From: Oscheius sp. JU75
Lineage: Eukaryota > Nematoda > Chromadorea > Rhabditida > Rhabditidae
Length of the DNA stretch: 64,000 bases
Assembly (NCBI GenBank): GCA_037178855.1
Contig: JASJZC010000001.1
Span: 3,844,001-3,908,000, forward strand
Reading direction: 5' to 3'
Under the pieces are notes generated by a model, which made no database searches, was not told where the DNA came from, and saw only the letters and a program-made list of their open reading frames with translations. How positions within the stretch are numbered: position 1 is the stretch's first letter; each line of letters starts with the position of its first letter. Shown piece by piece: positions 1 through 10,737 of the stretch. The position numbers were made by a program, and so were the translations under genes.

Positions 1-46
1 CAATAAACTGTTACAATTAGAACATTATCAATAGGGTGTTCTATAG

Positions 47-344
47 GCTGAAGCCGAAGTTGCTGCTCTGAACAGACGCATCGTGTTGGTCGAAGAAGAT
101 CTTGAGCGTACCGAGGACCGTCTGAAAGTCGCCACTCAGAAACTTGAGGAAGCCTCCAAGGCTGCCGACGAGGCTGAACGGTAATTCTTATTCATCTTGT
201 GTCCATTAAGGCTGAGGCTGAGGTAGCCGCCCTGAACCGTCGTATGACTCTCCTTGAGGAGGAGCTCGAACGCGCTGAGGAGCGTCTGAAGATTGCCACC
301 GAGAAACTCGAGGAGGCCACCCACAACGTCGACGAGTCCGAGCG
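47..344 (+). other. tropomyosin mutually exclusive exons 3a (47-180) and 3b (211-344)
   Basis: Both exons are 134 nt, start with GCTGA and encode [11 protein letters not shown]. Exon 3a continues [15 protein letters not shown] and 3b continues [15 protein letters not shown]. They are separated by only 30 nt (181-210), which begin GT and end AG. Both end in CG so that the split arginine codon is completed by any exon 4 copy. Confidence 0.9.
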
Positions 345-3106
345 GTGAGGAGGCTTTCTGCCAAAGCCTCTCAGTCTCGGGAATTGTCCGTTGTCTGCTT
401 TATCGCTTATACTCTCTAAAACCACCTCTTATGTGTTGTCTCTACAGCGCTCGCAAGTCCATGGAGACCCGCTCCCAACAGGATGAGGAGCGTGCCAACT
501 TCTTGGAGACTCAGGTCGACGAAGCTAAAGTCATTGCCGAGGACGCCGATCGCAAATACGAGGAGGTCCGTGTCTTTTTCATGTGTCTTTGTCTCTCTTT
601 ATGTTCAGCACCTCAAAAAGTCCGTAACTTTGCATGAATCCTCTCCGTGTGCTATCCTTTCTCTTTTCAGATCTAACGCAAGTCTTTCCAAGAGTTTTGA
701 TATCGAAAAAAAACTCTAAACAAAACCCGCATGGTGTGTTTCAGAGCCCGACGATCCCTCGAATCCCGGTCAGAGATGGACGAGGACCGAAATAGCAGTC
801 TGGAGCAGAAACTCCGCGAAGCCCAGAGTCTACTACGAGAGACGGAGCAGAAGAGTGACGAGGTCCTAACTTTTCGTTCTTAACTTTTGTTCTCCTCCCC
901 TTCCTTATTCCCATTCAGAGACTTGTAGGGCTTTTTGGCGCTTAGGGTTCTGCAAAGATAGTTGACTGGTTCAGTGTACGCAAGGTCATGGAGAACCGCT
1001 CCTTCCAAGATGAGGAGCGCGCCAACACCATCGAGGCCCAGCTCAAGGAAGCTTCCATGCTTGCTGAGGAGGCTGACCGCAAATACGACGAGGCGAGAAC
1101 AGAGAGATTACTATATAATGAGCATGAGATTGAGAACCACTAACTGTCCCTCGTCCTCCGAAAGTTCTTTTGGGTGCTGTGAAGAGAGCTCTTTCTCCCT
1201 AAGAAAGAGACGAAGGTGGCTTGAAGATACTCTTTTTGAACTAGACTTCAAGCCATTTTCTCATGATTTCTGTGTTTTCCGTGATCTCATCCATGTGTTC
1301 AGGTCGCCCGTAAGCTGGCTATGGTTGAGGCTGATCTCGAGAGAGCTGAGGAGCGCGCTGAGGCCGGAGAGAAGTGAGTTCAGACCATTTCTTGACAAAA
1401 AATATCTTTCGCATAATTGCACGGCTTCTTCTTTCGCTATCTTTCTCTTTTTCTTCAAGCCCCAAACTTTTGCCCCTTGGCCCCTCAAACAGATTGTAAT
1501 ACAGCAAGATCGTGGAGCTCGAAGAGGAGCTTCGAGTCGTCGGAAACAACTTGAAGTCGTTGGAGTTGTCAGAGGAAAAGGCTCTGGAGAAGGAGGACAT
1601 TTTTGCCGAACAGATCAGACAACTCGACTTCCGCCTCAAAGAGGTTAGAGGTGTTCGGACCTCTGTCGGGAATCCATACCGCTGTTTTACTAGCACTGAC
1701 TACGCTTGTTGGCCTGAAGATTCTTTCTAAAGAGGTCATCTAACCATCAATGCCTAGGTTCAATCCCCCACTTCCTCTATTCTTTCCCCTCAAAATCTAC
1801 CCAAACTCCTATTGTTGCCAAAAAGCAACCTAACCTTCTTGAATTAACAGAAAATCGACGGAGCTACAGTCCGACAATCTCGCGTTGACACGTCGGTTGA
1901 GAACTCTTGAAGGGTCCGAAGAGAAATCTTCGAATCTGGAGAATGTGTTCCAAGTTCATACCGACGCGTTGACTGCCAGACTCGTCGAGGTGGGGCTAGT
2001 GTCGTCAAAGAGACTTGGTTTAACGTGTCGTAATTGTGATTTTGTGCAGCAAGATCGTCGAACTCGAGGAGGAGCTCCGCGTCGTCGGAAACAACCTCAA
2101 GTCTCTCGAAGTCTCCGAGGAGAAGGCTCTCCAACGCGAGGACAGTTACGAGGAGCAGATCCGCACCATCTCTGCCCGTCTGAAGGAGGTCTTGTCTTTG
2201 TTCTTTGTCGTTTTGTCACAGTATCCTATCTTTCACTGATTCCAGTAGAAGATTGGGTTAGTCTATCGTAGAGTGACGTCCTTCTCTGTTCTCTCCAGTC
2301 CTCGCAAAAACCAAAAAGTTCAGGCTGAAACCCGCGCCGAGTTCGCCGAGCGCTCCGTCCAGAAGTTGCAGAAGGAGGTCGACAGACTCGAAGGTGGGTT
2401 CTTGAGATCTTTTGTTTTGTCGTCAAAAGAGTCGCGTCGCTGTCTTTTAATGTCTACGTCTTGTTTTTTTGTGTAGATGAACTGCTGTTGGAGAAGGAAC
2501 GCGTCCGCAACTTGACCGAAGAGATTGAGCAAACTGTCCAGGAGATCCAGGGCTCATAAACGTATATGTTAGTTGTCCTCACGTCTCTCTCTTGCCCGCA
2601 TGTCCTTCCTTCTTCTTCTCTGAAGCATGAATTGTATTGGAAGCATGTTGATTGATGAGTCGTTTGCATGAGGTTGCGTCTTCAGATTACCGCCCAAACT
2701 TTTGAAAGCACGCAACATTTCCCAAACGGTAAAAGATCAAAGAGGAAAAATGAGCATGAGAAATATAAAGTAACAGTAAACAAGAGTGAAGGATGATTTT
2801 GCTAACCCTATAACCAAGTGTAGCGAGTTTCAGAGTCGAAAGATGTGGCCGATCGGAAAAACCGCCAACTGCAAGAGGAACTCGACCATCTGGTGACGGA
2901 ACTGAACGGCGTTTGAGCGTGTTCATGTGGCATGTCCGACAACCTCTATTTTCTCTCTCTGTCCAGCCCTCGTGATGTATTTACCACCCAATTCACTTAC
3001 CTGTATCTAACTGTGTTCTGCAGACGAGCTGGTGCACGAGAAGGAGCGATACAAGGCCATCAGCGAGGAGCTCGACTCCACCTTCCAGGAGCTGTCTGGC
3101 TACTAG
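47..3106 (+). CDS. lev-11: tropomyosin, 3' part of gene (5' end outside window)
   Basis: Tropomyosin is the coiled-coil dimer that lies along actin filaments and gates myosin binding. The window opens in an intron and holds exons 3 to 9. Exon 3 exists in two 134-nt copies, exon 4 in three 118-nt copies, exon 5 in one 71-nt copy (1303-1373), the fused exon 6/7 in three 139-nt copies, exon 8 in one 70-nt copy (2324-2393, [12 protein letters not shown]) and the terminal exon in three 83-nt copies. Joining any one copy per position keeps an open frame. The last terminal copy ends in FQELSGY, the usual invertebrate muscle tropomyosin end. Two exons of one array together would break the frame (134, 118, 139 and 83 are not multiples of 3), so the copies must be used exclusively. 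The part seen could encode 2x3x3x3 = 54 combinations. The gene symbol is by homology with C. elegans. Confidence 0.95.
448..1092 (+). other. tropomyosin alternative exons 4a (448-565), 4b (745-862), 4c (975-1092)
   Basis: Three 118-nt exons each complete the arginine codon left by exon 3 and end in GAG. 4a reads [18 protein letters not shown] and ends DRKYEE. 4c reads [18 protein letters not shown] and ends DRKYDE. 4b is much more divergent ([19 protein letters not shown]). 4c is followed by GCGAGA instead of a GT donor, so it must use a GC 5' splice site; 4a and 4b have GT donors. The intron before 4b carries TGCATG (631-636) and GCATG (729-733), and GCATG (1122-1126) lies 30 nt after the 4c donor. 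Confidence 0.88.
1505..2188 (+). other. tropomyosin alternative fused exons 6/7: a (1505-1643), b (1851-1989), c (2050-2188)
   Basis: Each copy is 139 nt, which equals the usual 76 + 63 nt of separate exons 6 and 7. Copies a and c share [20 protein letters not shown]. They differ afterwards ([19 protein letters not shown] against [19 protein letters not shown]). Copy b is strongly divergent ([20 protein letters not shown]) but keeps the heptad pattern and exact length. The divergent copy is again the middle one. Confidence 0.88.
2477..3106 (+). other. tropomyosin alternative terminal exons 9a (2477-2559), 9b (2834-2916), 9c (3024-3106)
   Basis: All three are 83 nt including the stop and complete the single G left by exon 8. 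9a starts [13 protein letters not shown] and ends QEIQGS. 9b starts [13 protein letters not shown] and ends TELNGV. 9c starts [17 protein letters not shown] and ends LSGY. The only AATAAA seen after them is at 3297, so all three forms may share one 3' end unless 9a and 9b use weaker poly(A) signals. Confidence 0.9.
2598..2934 (+). promoter_or_regulatory. cluster of six GCATG (FOX-1 type) motifs between terminal tropomyosin exons
   Basis: On the transcribed strand GCATG occurs at 2598, 2625, 2643, 2666 (as TGCATG), 2754 and 2930. All lie in the 381 nt of intron between exons 9a, 9b and 9c. Equal base frequencies would predict about 0.4. (U)GCAUG is the established binding site of FOX-1 family splicing regulators. 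A role here is inferred. Confidence 0.6.
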
Positions 3107-3296
3107 AGGCTGGTTTCCCCCTGCTCCCCCCTTTCTTCTCGCGCCCATTCTTTGCTTTATAACCTGTATCTTTTCGTGTTCTTTTCTAGTTATATTGAGA
3201 GACTCTTCGTCAGTCTCAGTCCCTGACCCGCACCTTCTCTTTCCCCACTCTCGTTTGATGTGTTCCCCAACTGTTAGGACACACAATTGTAAATCC

Positions 3297-3302
3297 AATA
3301 AA
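3297..3302 (+). terminator. poly(A) signal AATAAA of tropomyosin
   Basis: A canonical hexamer 191 nt after the stop codon of terminal exon 9c. Confidence 0.6.
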
Positions 3303-3561
3303 TCTTCTATGAAAATCTTTGTTTGTGGGGGCAGCAAAACATCAATCGAGAAGGAGAGCCGCAGCTGTTCCACCTTCTTTACTGCGGAGGCACTCCCGCT
3401 CGCAAAACCAGCGAGCAGAGATTCTTGGAAAGCGGTGGGAGGAACTGGTTTTTCGGAACTGGAGAAAAACTCTCACTGCACTATTAGCTTCCTCCCTCAC
3501 AAACATCACTTTCTTTTCGAGGGGGTGCAAACTTGGGGCTAGAGTCTCTGAAAGCTCATAG

Positions 3562-3774
3562 TTAGTAAACTGGTTTCTTTCTGATAACAGCTTCAAATTC
3601 GTTTGCCTCTCCAGTTCTGACGTACTTCAAGGTTTCCTCCAACGTTTCAATCTTTCCCTTGATAATGGAGCTTGACCCCAGATCCACGTACTCAAAACAG
3701 AGCAAAGTCTCAACTCAAAAGTGGTAGAAATTAAAGAAGAGACATGCCTTGGTGGAATAGAAGAGGCAGCACCA
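3562..3774 (-). CDS. candidate C-terminal exons, unknown gene
   Basis: A minus-strand exon at 3562-3690 reads YVDLGSSSIIKGKIETLEE and continues in frame to RKKPVY and a TAA at 3562-3564. It can be joined to a short upstream exon at 3748-3774 (WCCLFYSTK) if a GC donor (AAG followed by gcatgt) is used. It lies after the innexin stop on the same strand, so it may be a separate small gene or an alternative innexin end. I do not recognise the family, and no further upstream exon was found. Confidence 0.3.
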
Positions 3775-3995
3775 CTGGAAGCGACATCCACTTCAGCTTA
3801 ACTCTGAATTGGTAATTCTTATCTACTTTTCTCAATAAGTTTTTTTTTTCAAGTCATTGCAATGCACAATAACATAGTCAATAGTTAGTAGTGTCTACGA
3901 AAGAAGAGCCAAAAGAGATCAGAGATAGATTTATGGCACCAGTATGATATGTTTCCATTTTGAGATCGAAAAAAGGCACGTGTTGGAAGAAAGAC

Positions 3996-5773
3996 TCAAA
4001 GATATCCCTTCTCGCTATTGATCGATTCGGACATGATTGTGGCCACGGGATTGCTGATTGTCACCACTCGATGAGGCTGATCTCTGAAACTTTCCCTATT
4101 TCTCTCTCTTCTTTCTTCAAACCTCAAAATAGTCGCCTTGATGGGTCTTCGTAACTGTTGATCCTTGATTTCCTCAAAGTCTTCAAACTCACGCCAATTC
4201 CGTTCTCTGAACTCTTGCCAAAGAGCTGCCACGACATGCACCACGATCATGTCACCGGCATGGTTGGCCATAAGACGTAGGACAAAAACTCCGTCGGTTT
4301 TGAGGAACGAATGGACGAATCGGTCGAGAAGATGTGGGGCGTAGGGAATCACTGAGTATACTCTCTCCACCACCGGACCCTGAGATTTTGATTCAAAAAG
4401 TCACTTTATCCTGACCTTGGCGAACTTGAGCTGCTTCTTTCTCTCACTGTTCTGAGCTATCTGCATGAACTTTAGCACGTAGTCGACCTTCTCCGATGCA
4501 ATCAAAGTATTGACCATCCAACAAACGGCGGAAAAGCTGAACCTCTATTGTTGAGACATTTAAAATTAAAACATACGTGGTGATACAGACGAGAACAGAG
4601 TACCAGCACCAGAGGAAAGCAAACACTTTCTCGTTGATGATGTTGATTAGAAGGGCACACTGGACTGTGTAGCGGTTGAGATTGGCCAAATAGCGGACCT
4701 GAAAGGTGAAAATGAGTTAGGAACATACGATTCATACTTCGAAATCGCAGAGGGTAACTCTCGGAAAATGTCCAGATTCCGTCCAAGGCTTCCCGTGTAT
4801 CAGATCATGGAGGACCTAAGATTGACACTATTCCAAAGACATTTCCCTGACCTGATAGCCGAAAAAGAGAAAGTCATTCGACTTGAGACAGGCGTTGAGC
4901 AAGAAGAACTGAATGACTATGTTCACCGAGTACAGAATTTTCGTCGTCACATAGAGGAGAGAGACGTAATGTCCGGACAGAACCCTGAACTTGGAATAGT
5001 TTGAGATAAAGTGAATGGGTACGTTGAGCATTTGAGTCGATTCAGCAGACTTCTGTGGGTCAGGGAGTTGTTGGACATCAGGTCCAAGTTGTCGACGAAG
5101 CTAGCCGAAATGGCTTCGACTGCTTTTTGACGTTCCGCCACGTCCACTATTGCCTGAAAACACGATGAAATAACTTTTGTGTATTGAGCCATGGATATCG
5201 ATAAAGTTAAAAGTTTGTCAGCCAACTAGGCCTGACCACTGAAACTGAAAACATGCCTGAGTATCGCAAGCTGCATTGATCAAATGTTGGATATTTATCC
5301 CTGAATGGAAACTCAACAGCCTCCAGAAAATACAAGGGAGAGAGAACATCAGAGCCTCGGCTATTAAAATGAATGGAACCCATTGGTAGTATCCGATCTG
5401 TTTTTCTGAAGTCATTTTTTTTTTATGAAACAAACAAAAGAGGCACCTTCTCTAGCAGTATGGTCGTCGGGAACATTTTCGTACATCGGTATCCAGTAGG
5501 TATTCTGTATCCAGCAGTAGCTCTCGATGTACTCTTCCATACTCTCTCGTGAATGCGGGTTGACCCAACATTCAATTGGAGTACCGCCATACTGAAAGGT
5601 GAAAGATGAAAATGACTCAACAATGGACAAGCCTGTTTGGCGCTAATGATGAGACAGGCCACAGAAAGAATGATTGGCGTGTAGTAGTAATTTAAGCGAT
5701 CCACCACATCATCATCTCCACGAAGTGATAACGCATTTATGAAGGACCTCGCTAGTGTAGCGTGGAAGAACAT
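3996..5773 (-). CDS. innexin gap-junction channel
   Basis: Innexins form invertebrate gap junctions and hemichannels with four membrane segments. Eight exons are readable: 5633-5773, 5447-5591, 5257-5405, 4852-5153, 4738-4815, 4577-4698, 4416-4542 and 3996-4379. The start [11 protein letters not shown] is followed by TM1 ([14 protein letters not shown]), the family motif [10 protein letters not shown], the YCWIQNTYW loop, [10 protein letters not shown] (TM2), [11 protein letters not shown] (TM3), [14 protein letters not shown] and [12 protein letters not shown] (TM4). The length is about 467 aa, normal for a nematode innexin. Introns 1 and 3 have GC donors (CAG then gcttgt; CAG then gcatgt). 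The exon at 4852-5153 is 302 nt but needs a multiple of 3. A 44-nt intron with a weak donor near 5115-5072, or a frameshift, must lie in the variable cytoplasmic loop. ATG at 5773 is chosen because a 3' acceptor lies 18 nt upstream and the family N-terminus fits. Confidence 0.9.
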
Positions 5774-7685
5774 ATCACCCCGTGGGGTCACACCCCTGAA
5801 ACATTTAATTATAAGAAGGGTTGGAAGATGTACAAAACCCTAATTTGTAATTGATATAGAGAACTAGGTCTAGTACAACACTATTTGGAAGAAAGACCTC
5901 TTCCTAGCTCTACTCATACGGACCCGTAGCTGCTTCACACTCATTGTATGCCCCGCTACTAAAAGCTGGTGGAAAGTCAAAAGTAGTGCGAGAGCTGAGT
6001 GGATAAGATGATAGAAGAGATTGTCAAAAACTGATAAGTTTGCTGCGACCTATTGGTAGATATTCTAGGAATTCAAGATCCCAAATGCACTGTGACAGTA
6101 TTTTTCTCCAAATTTGGCTGCAAAAGGAGCCAAGGGCGGTAGCAAAGACAACAAAGACAAACTAAAGGACAAGACTAAAAAGGAGTCCCTCTTTTGGAAC
6201 CAAGTCGTCTGGAAGGAGAAGCACTCATACAGCTAATGGCCAGCCGATTAGGGCAGTCATAACAACCCAGCTGAATACGAGCCACTTGAGGAAGAGTAGG
6301 AGGAGAGAACCAAGGAAACGGAGATAAACTATCCAAGATTGTGAAATGAACTACGAGACTCCAATTGCACAAAAAGAAGGCGTCAATTAATCTAATGGGT
6401 CTTCGACAAATATGAACCCAGGGACTTGGAGCTAACTGAAGTCCTCTCCGGACCGGGATTAGTTCTGGGAGCCTAATGCGGGCGAGAGTCTTTTCACGTC
6501 AGCTCATAATTAGTCGAAAATAAGAAGGACAGAAAAGATCGGACCAGTATCTGGCTGTAATTAGGTCTGCGACTGCGAGATATCCCGCGCCTCTCTATAA
6601 TTTGTAATAGGAAAAAGATTGTTAATGGTTCCATATGGTGGAGCGATGGACCCACCTGGAATGTGCCTCGGGACGAGAAACGATTGGGTATCCCCGCGTG
6701 GTCACACCTCGGAAGAAGATCGCATTAAGGGACGAGGCATCACACTTTTAGGAGGACCCTTTGGGAGTAGTTTTTCGAGAGAATATCTGTGTTGCCACCT
6801 CAATTCTGTCTTTCAAAGTCCACACTAACATTTCGAATGTGATTTTATATAGATAGGTGAGCTCGCTTTGACCTGGGTATGGGAATATGTAACTGTACTT
6901 AGATAATTTTCAACCATGGCTTCAGATTTTTCAATCCTTTCGATCTTCGTGTTCGGTAGAACAAGTAGATTTTAGTCACTTTAGTGCATCCCTTCATGAA
7001 AGAATACGAGTAGGAAAATAGTTGACACGACCCTCTCAACTGTCAAACAATCTTCGTGATTCCCAAAGTTAACCCAAAACATACTCACCTAGCCCACATT
7101 AGCAGCCAGTGCTCTTGATGAAAGTCTCCTCGATCCTGCCTTCAATGTGTTGAAACAGGTAGTCCCATCTGGCGGCTAACAAGCACACACACACAATGTC
7201 GAGTCTGGATTAGCTGCTTCGGACTAATGAAATCCGAGACCGAGTACAAACAAAGATGACTGTTGTCAGGGAGATGTGGGGCGGAGTCGTCTTACAAGGC
7301 CAGGTATTACTCTGATGAGGAGGAGCTCCAATTGGCGTCACTTGGACTGGAAGTGCCACTAACAAGGACGAGAGAGGGAGAGATGTACTCTTCGTAATTA
7401 ATAGAGAGCAGAATCTGGGTGGAGAAATGTGAACGACAATAATAATCGTGTCGCACGAATCGTATAGTCTGTCTTCAAATTGGAGAACAAAGACTTAATT
7501 AGGAGAGAGTGTACCTGGACTCCCACGGGTGGTCACTCCGGTTTACAACTTGCAATTATAGAGTCGCCTGGAAGCTAATTGTTTTTATGGAAGTGGCAGC
7601 AGACTGGGAGGGCGTTAAAATATAGCAAAAGCCGCAGGTGGCTCTCACTCTTCCCAAGTGGATGGCTTACAGCAGGAAGCTTTTA
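5774..7685. other. intergenic region between innexin and glutamate receptor
   Basis: No convincing coding exon, tRNA or rRNA was seen. It should hold the innexin promoter and the glutamate-receptor 3' UTR. Short variants of GGAGCTCCAATT and of a CCACGGGGTCAC-like string recur here (5775, 6693, 7327, 7520) and near 43450. They are too degenerate by eye to define a repeat. Confidence 0.4.
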
Positions 7686-10600
7686 TTAGAACTTTCCACT
7701 ACTTTCGTCGTCATCTTCTTCGGGAATCGGTAGGATGTTGACCGGAAGCGAACTAATCACATTCATTCGGAAGTTTTTCACTCTGTCCTCTTGTTCCGTC
7801 GCTCGACGCTGAAAAATGTTTCTTATTTTTTTATAGGGGTTCTTACAATTTGCGACTTCTCGATGGCAACTTCGACGGTCAAGATGATTACAGTGACGAC
7901 GATTCCGACTATTAGTAGAATGAAGATACCCGTGGCCGAGTCCGTGTCCGAATCTTTTCGTTTCCGTTGCGGACAGACGGTGTCCTTGTCCTTCCACCAT
8001 TTGTCCTTCAACTCGGTCAAAACTGTCTTCTCCTGAAGACGGAGAATGGCTGTCGAGAGCAGTTCTCTGTAGGGAGAGCCTAGAATTTGCGTTAATTCAT
8101 CGCTCTATTGACATATAAGTCCCCGAAAGAGACAGACCTTTGGGCAGTCCAATACCGTATCCCTTCTGATCCAACAGGCCTCCGACTTGCATCAGCTCAC
8201 AGTCTCTCTCAACAGCATATTCCAACATCGAGCTCTCCATCAAGTAGGCATACTCGGACGATTTGACTCGTTCAATGCCTTCCTTCGAAGAAGTTACAAA
8301 AAGAGAAGGCTGGCTGGACATCAACTTCCACATCCGCTCATAGGTGTCGATTTTCGATTCCTGAAGTTGGTACATTTTTTCCAAAGAGGACGGGATACAT
8401 TGAAAAAGGACATGGTCGATCCCTTGCCAAGAGTTCCATACTTGATCTTGCTCTGGCCTGCCAAATCGTCGGCGTTTTCTATCGGAGTGACCATTCTTTG
8501 GGTGGTCAAGAAGGCAGCCAGGTTGGCAGTGTATGATGAAATGATAATCAAAGTGAAGAACCACCAGACTGCAGCAACTATTCGGGTGCTGGCCGCTCGT
8601 GGCGAGAGTTCACTGCCCTGAAAATAGATTTTCCAATCCACTATTCGTTCTAAGACCTGCTGCATGAGAGAACTGACAGTGAACCAGAAACTGTTCGAAA
8701 GAGTCAGCTTCTTCTTATCATCATTCTGTTGCTCAAGTGGCGAGATTCTCGCAATCAGCCAAAGAGTTAGGCTAGTCACAACGTAGGAAACCAAGACCAG
8801 GATCCAGACCTCTTGACTCAAAGGAGCGAGGAATAAGAGCCAGTTTGACTCGGAAGTAGTCGGTCGTTTGAATAGGATGGAGATCCCTAGCTGAATACTT
8901 TTTGAATACTGTAGAGTTTACTATTACATGCATGTAGGGAACAGTGAAGTCGATAACTTCACTCCTACCGTAGCTGATGGTCAAAGAGGCTACGGCCAGA
9001 TCTGCCGTCCCACTCATAAGCTCTCCGACCATCCCATTCCACTTCCCATTCAACTCCTTCGAGCCATAAGACTTGTCGGCTACCTCGTGAATACTGTAAT
9101 TGAACTTCAGCACTCCCGCTATCATCTAAGCCTGATTTGTTTCTTCTCAACACTTCAATAACCCTGAGAAGATCGATACAGTATCCTTCGTAGAGGTCAG
9201 TTCCAGTCGAGTTCTCCGTCCTCTTCATGACAAACGGCGCCTCCAGATAGACTGTCACTTTCAAGGTTCTGTTCTCTAACGACTTCGAGTCGAAGACGGG
9301 TTCCGTGTTCTTTTTGTTGAATATCATCTGATTCCGTTTTTTACAGTAAGCAAAACTAACCTCTCCGAGAGTTGAATTGTAGACGGAGTAGTGAGAAAAT
9401 GCCAGTCCATCTCTCGTGAAGAAGTCAACACAGTGGTGAATTTCTGGCCATGTGAACCCACTTCCCTAAAGATTGTTCCCTTCTGCTTTGTAAGTTACCA
9501 TATTTCTCCCGTCACAGTCCATGACTCGTACTGTCGAGTCCAAGTTAGGTATATAGGCCTGAATTCGGTCGACTACCACTGTTATATTGCACTCAGCCTT
9601 CAATTCTTCCAGAAAAGAGTCCTTGGGAAGAGCCTGAACAACGTTATCCAAGATAGAACGCGAGAAAAACCTCGGCCAGAATCGTATAGTGGAAGATATT
9701 CGAGCACATTTCCATCTCCGAGGCCTTTTTCAAAAGACTCAAGTGATGTCTGTCTTCTAGAGCAATGATCAGCGATCTCAATCCTTCGAACAATGTATTC
9801 TCTTTCTATCCTTACCCAATCGATCCTTTACATGTTTCAACGGTCCGGAAAAGTCGTACGTACCATTTGGGGCGGCAGTAATTCTGGCAAAGTGGGTCTG
9901 GAAGGGAACGAAGTGGCCGTCGCTTATGAAACTAGTCATTTTGAGGAATTCTAGACGGTTTGGTTGTTCGTGTTTACCAAGAAATACCTTTCTCCGTCTC
10001 AAAGAGAAGAACAACGCTTTTCCAAGCTTCTCGAGAAACGAATTGTGCTGCAGCTTTAGGCTGAATTTCCATCGGTGGAGCCAGAAAGTTAGGACCACCG
10101 ATTTCCGGAAAATCTTCACCACTCAGAGCAAAGCAGGGAACGTTTGTGTCCTTCGAATTACTGAGTGAGGATTGGCTTTTTCAAAAAAAGGCGGTGCCGT
10201 AATGTAGCTGTAGAAGATTCAAACTTTGTTTTCATTCTTCCTTAACGCTTTCACAGTAGTTCTGCTCACCTTACAAACATCGTCGACAAAAAGTGCCGAC
10301 GTCATGAGAGAATCATTGATCATGACTGTAGGCAAGATCACGGCTGCTACATCAAAATTTGAGCCGATAATCTCGCAAACTGGATTTATTTCAATTGTTT
10401 CCACCTTGAAATACCTCTCAAATGAACCGTTATAGATGGCAACGGTTCGTACTCGAAAAACTCCACATCTTCTCCGAAAATTGAAGGCGCTAGTCGTGTT
10501 TCTGGGCCACTTGGAAGCGCTGTATCGCAGATCTTACTGTGGCAGAACAAAAAAAATACCAATTTTATAGGTAAATACCACTGGCAAACAAAGCAAGAGC

Positions 10601-10737
10601 ATCGAGAAACGACGCTAATGACCCATCCTCTCTAATTATCGCCTTCAAATCAGTGAGTAATTCCCTGTTTATTGGACTAAAACGGAAGTAAAAACTGACA
10701 AAATTGAATATAAAATCTTCTTTATCAGAACGGCCAT
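7686..10737 (-). CDS. ionotropic glutamate receptor, non-NMDA (AMPA/kainate-like)
   Basis: A ligand-gated cation channel of synapses. Going down the minus strand, the amino-terminal domain ([30 protein letters not shown]) is followed by ligand-binding half S1 ([47 protein letters not shown]), M1 ([11 protein letters not shown]), and the pore loop with glutamine at the Q/R site (SSLMQQG). Next come M3 with the hallmark [12 protein letters not shown]2 ([18 protein letters not shown]) and M4 ([19 protein letters not shown]), then an acidic tail ending SSGKF. Clear exons include 7686-7808, 7857-8079, 8138-8360, 8399-8617, 8657-8890, 8928-9125, 9163-9327, 9361-9465 and 9499-9633. The 5' end is uncertain. 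ATG at 10737 gives a signal-like start ([12 protein letters not shown]) but joining it to the next coding stretch needs a 23-nt intron. Confidence 0.9.

Noticed and set aside
1740-1790. tRNA-like TTCAATC loop followed by CCCCC
   Set aside because: The flanking bases do not pair as a T stem and no D arm or anticodon arm fits upstream. It lies in a tropomyosin intron.
6619-6828. Possible plus-strand coding ORF in the innexin-receptor gap
   Set aside because: Opens with TTG, no domain, and isolated from splice signals.
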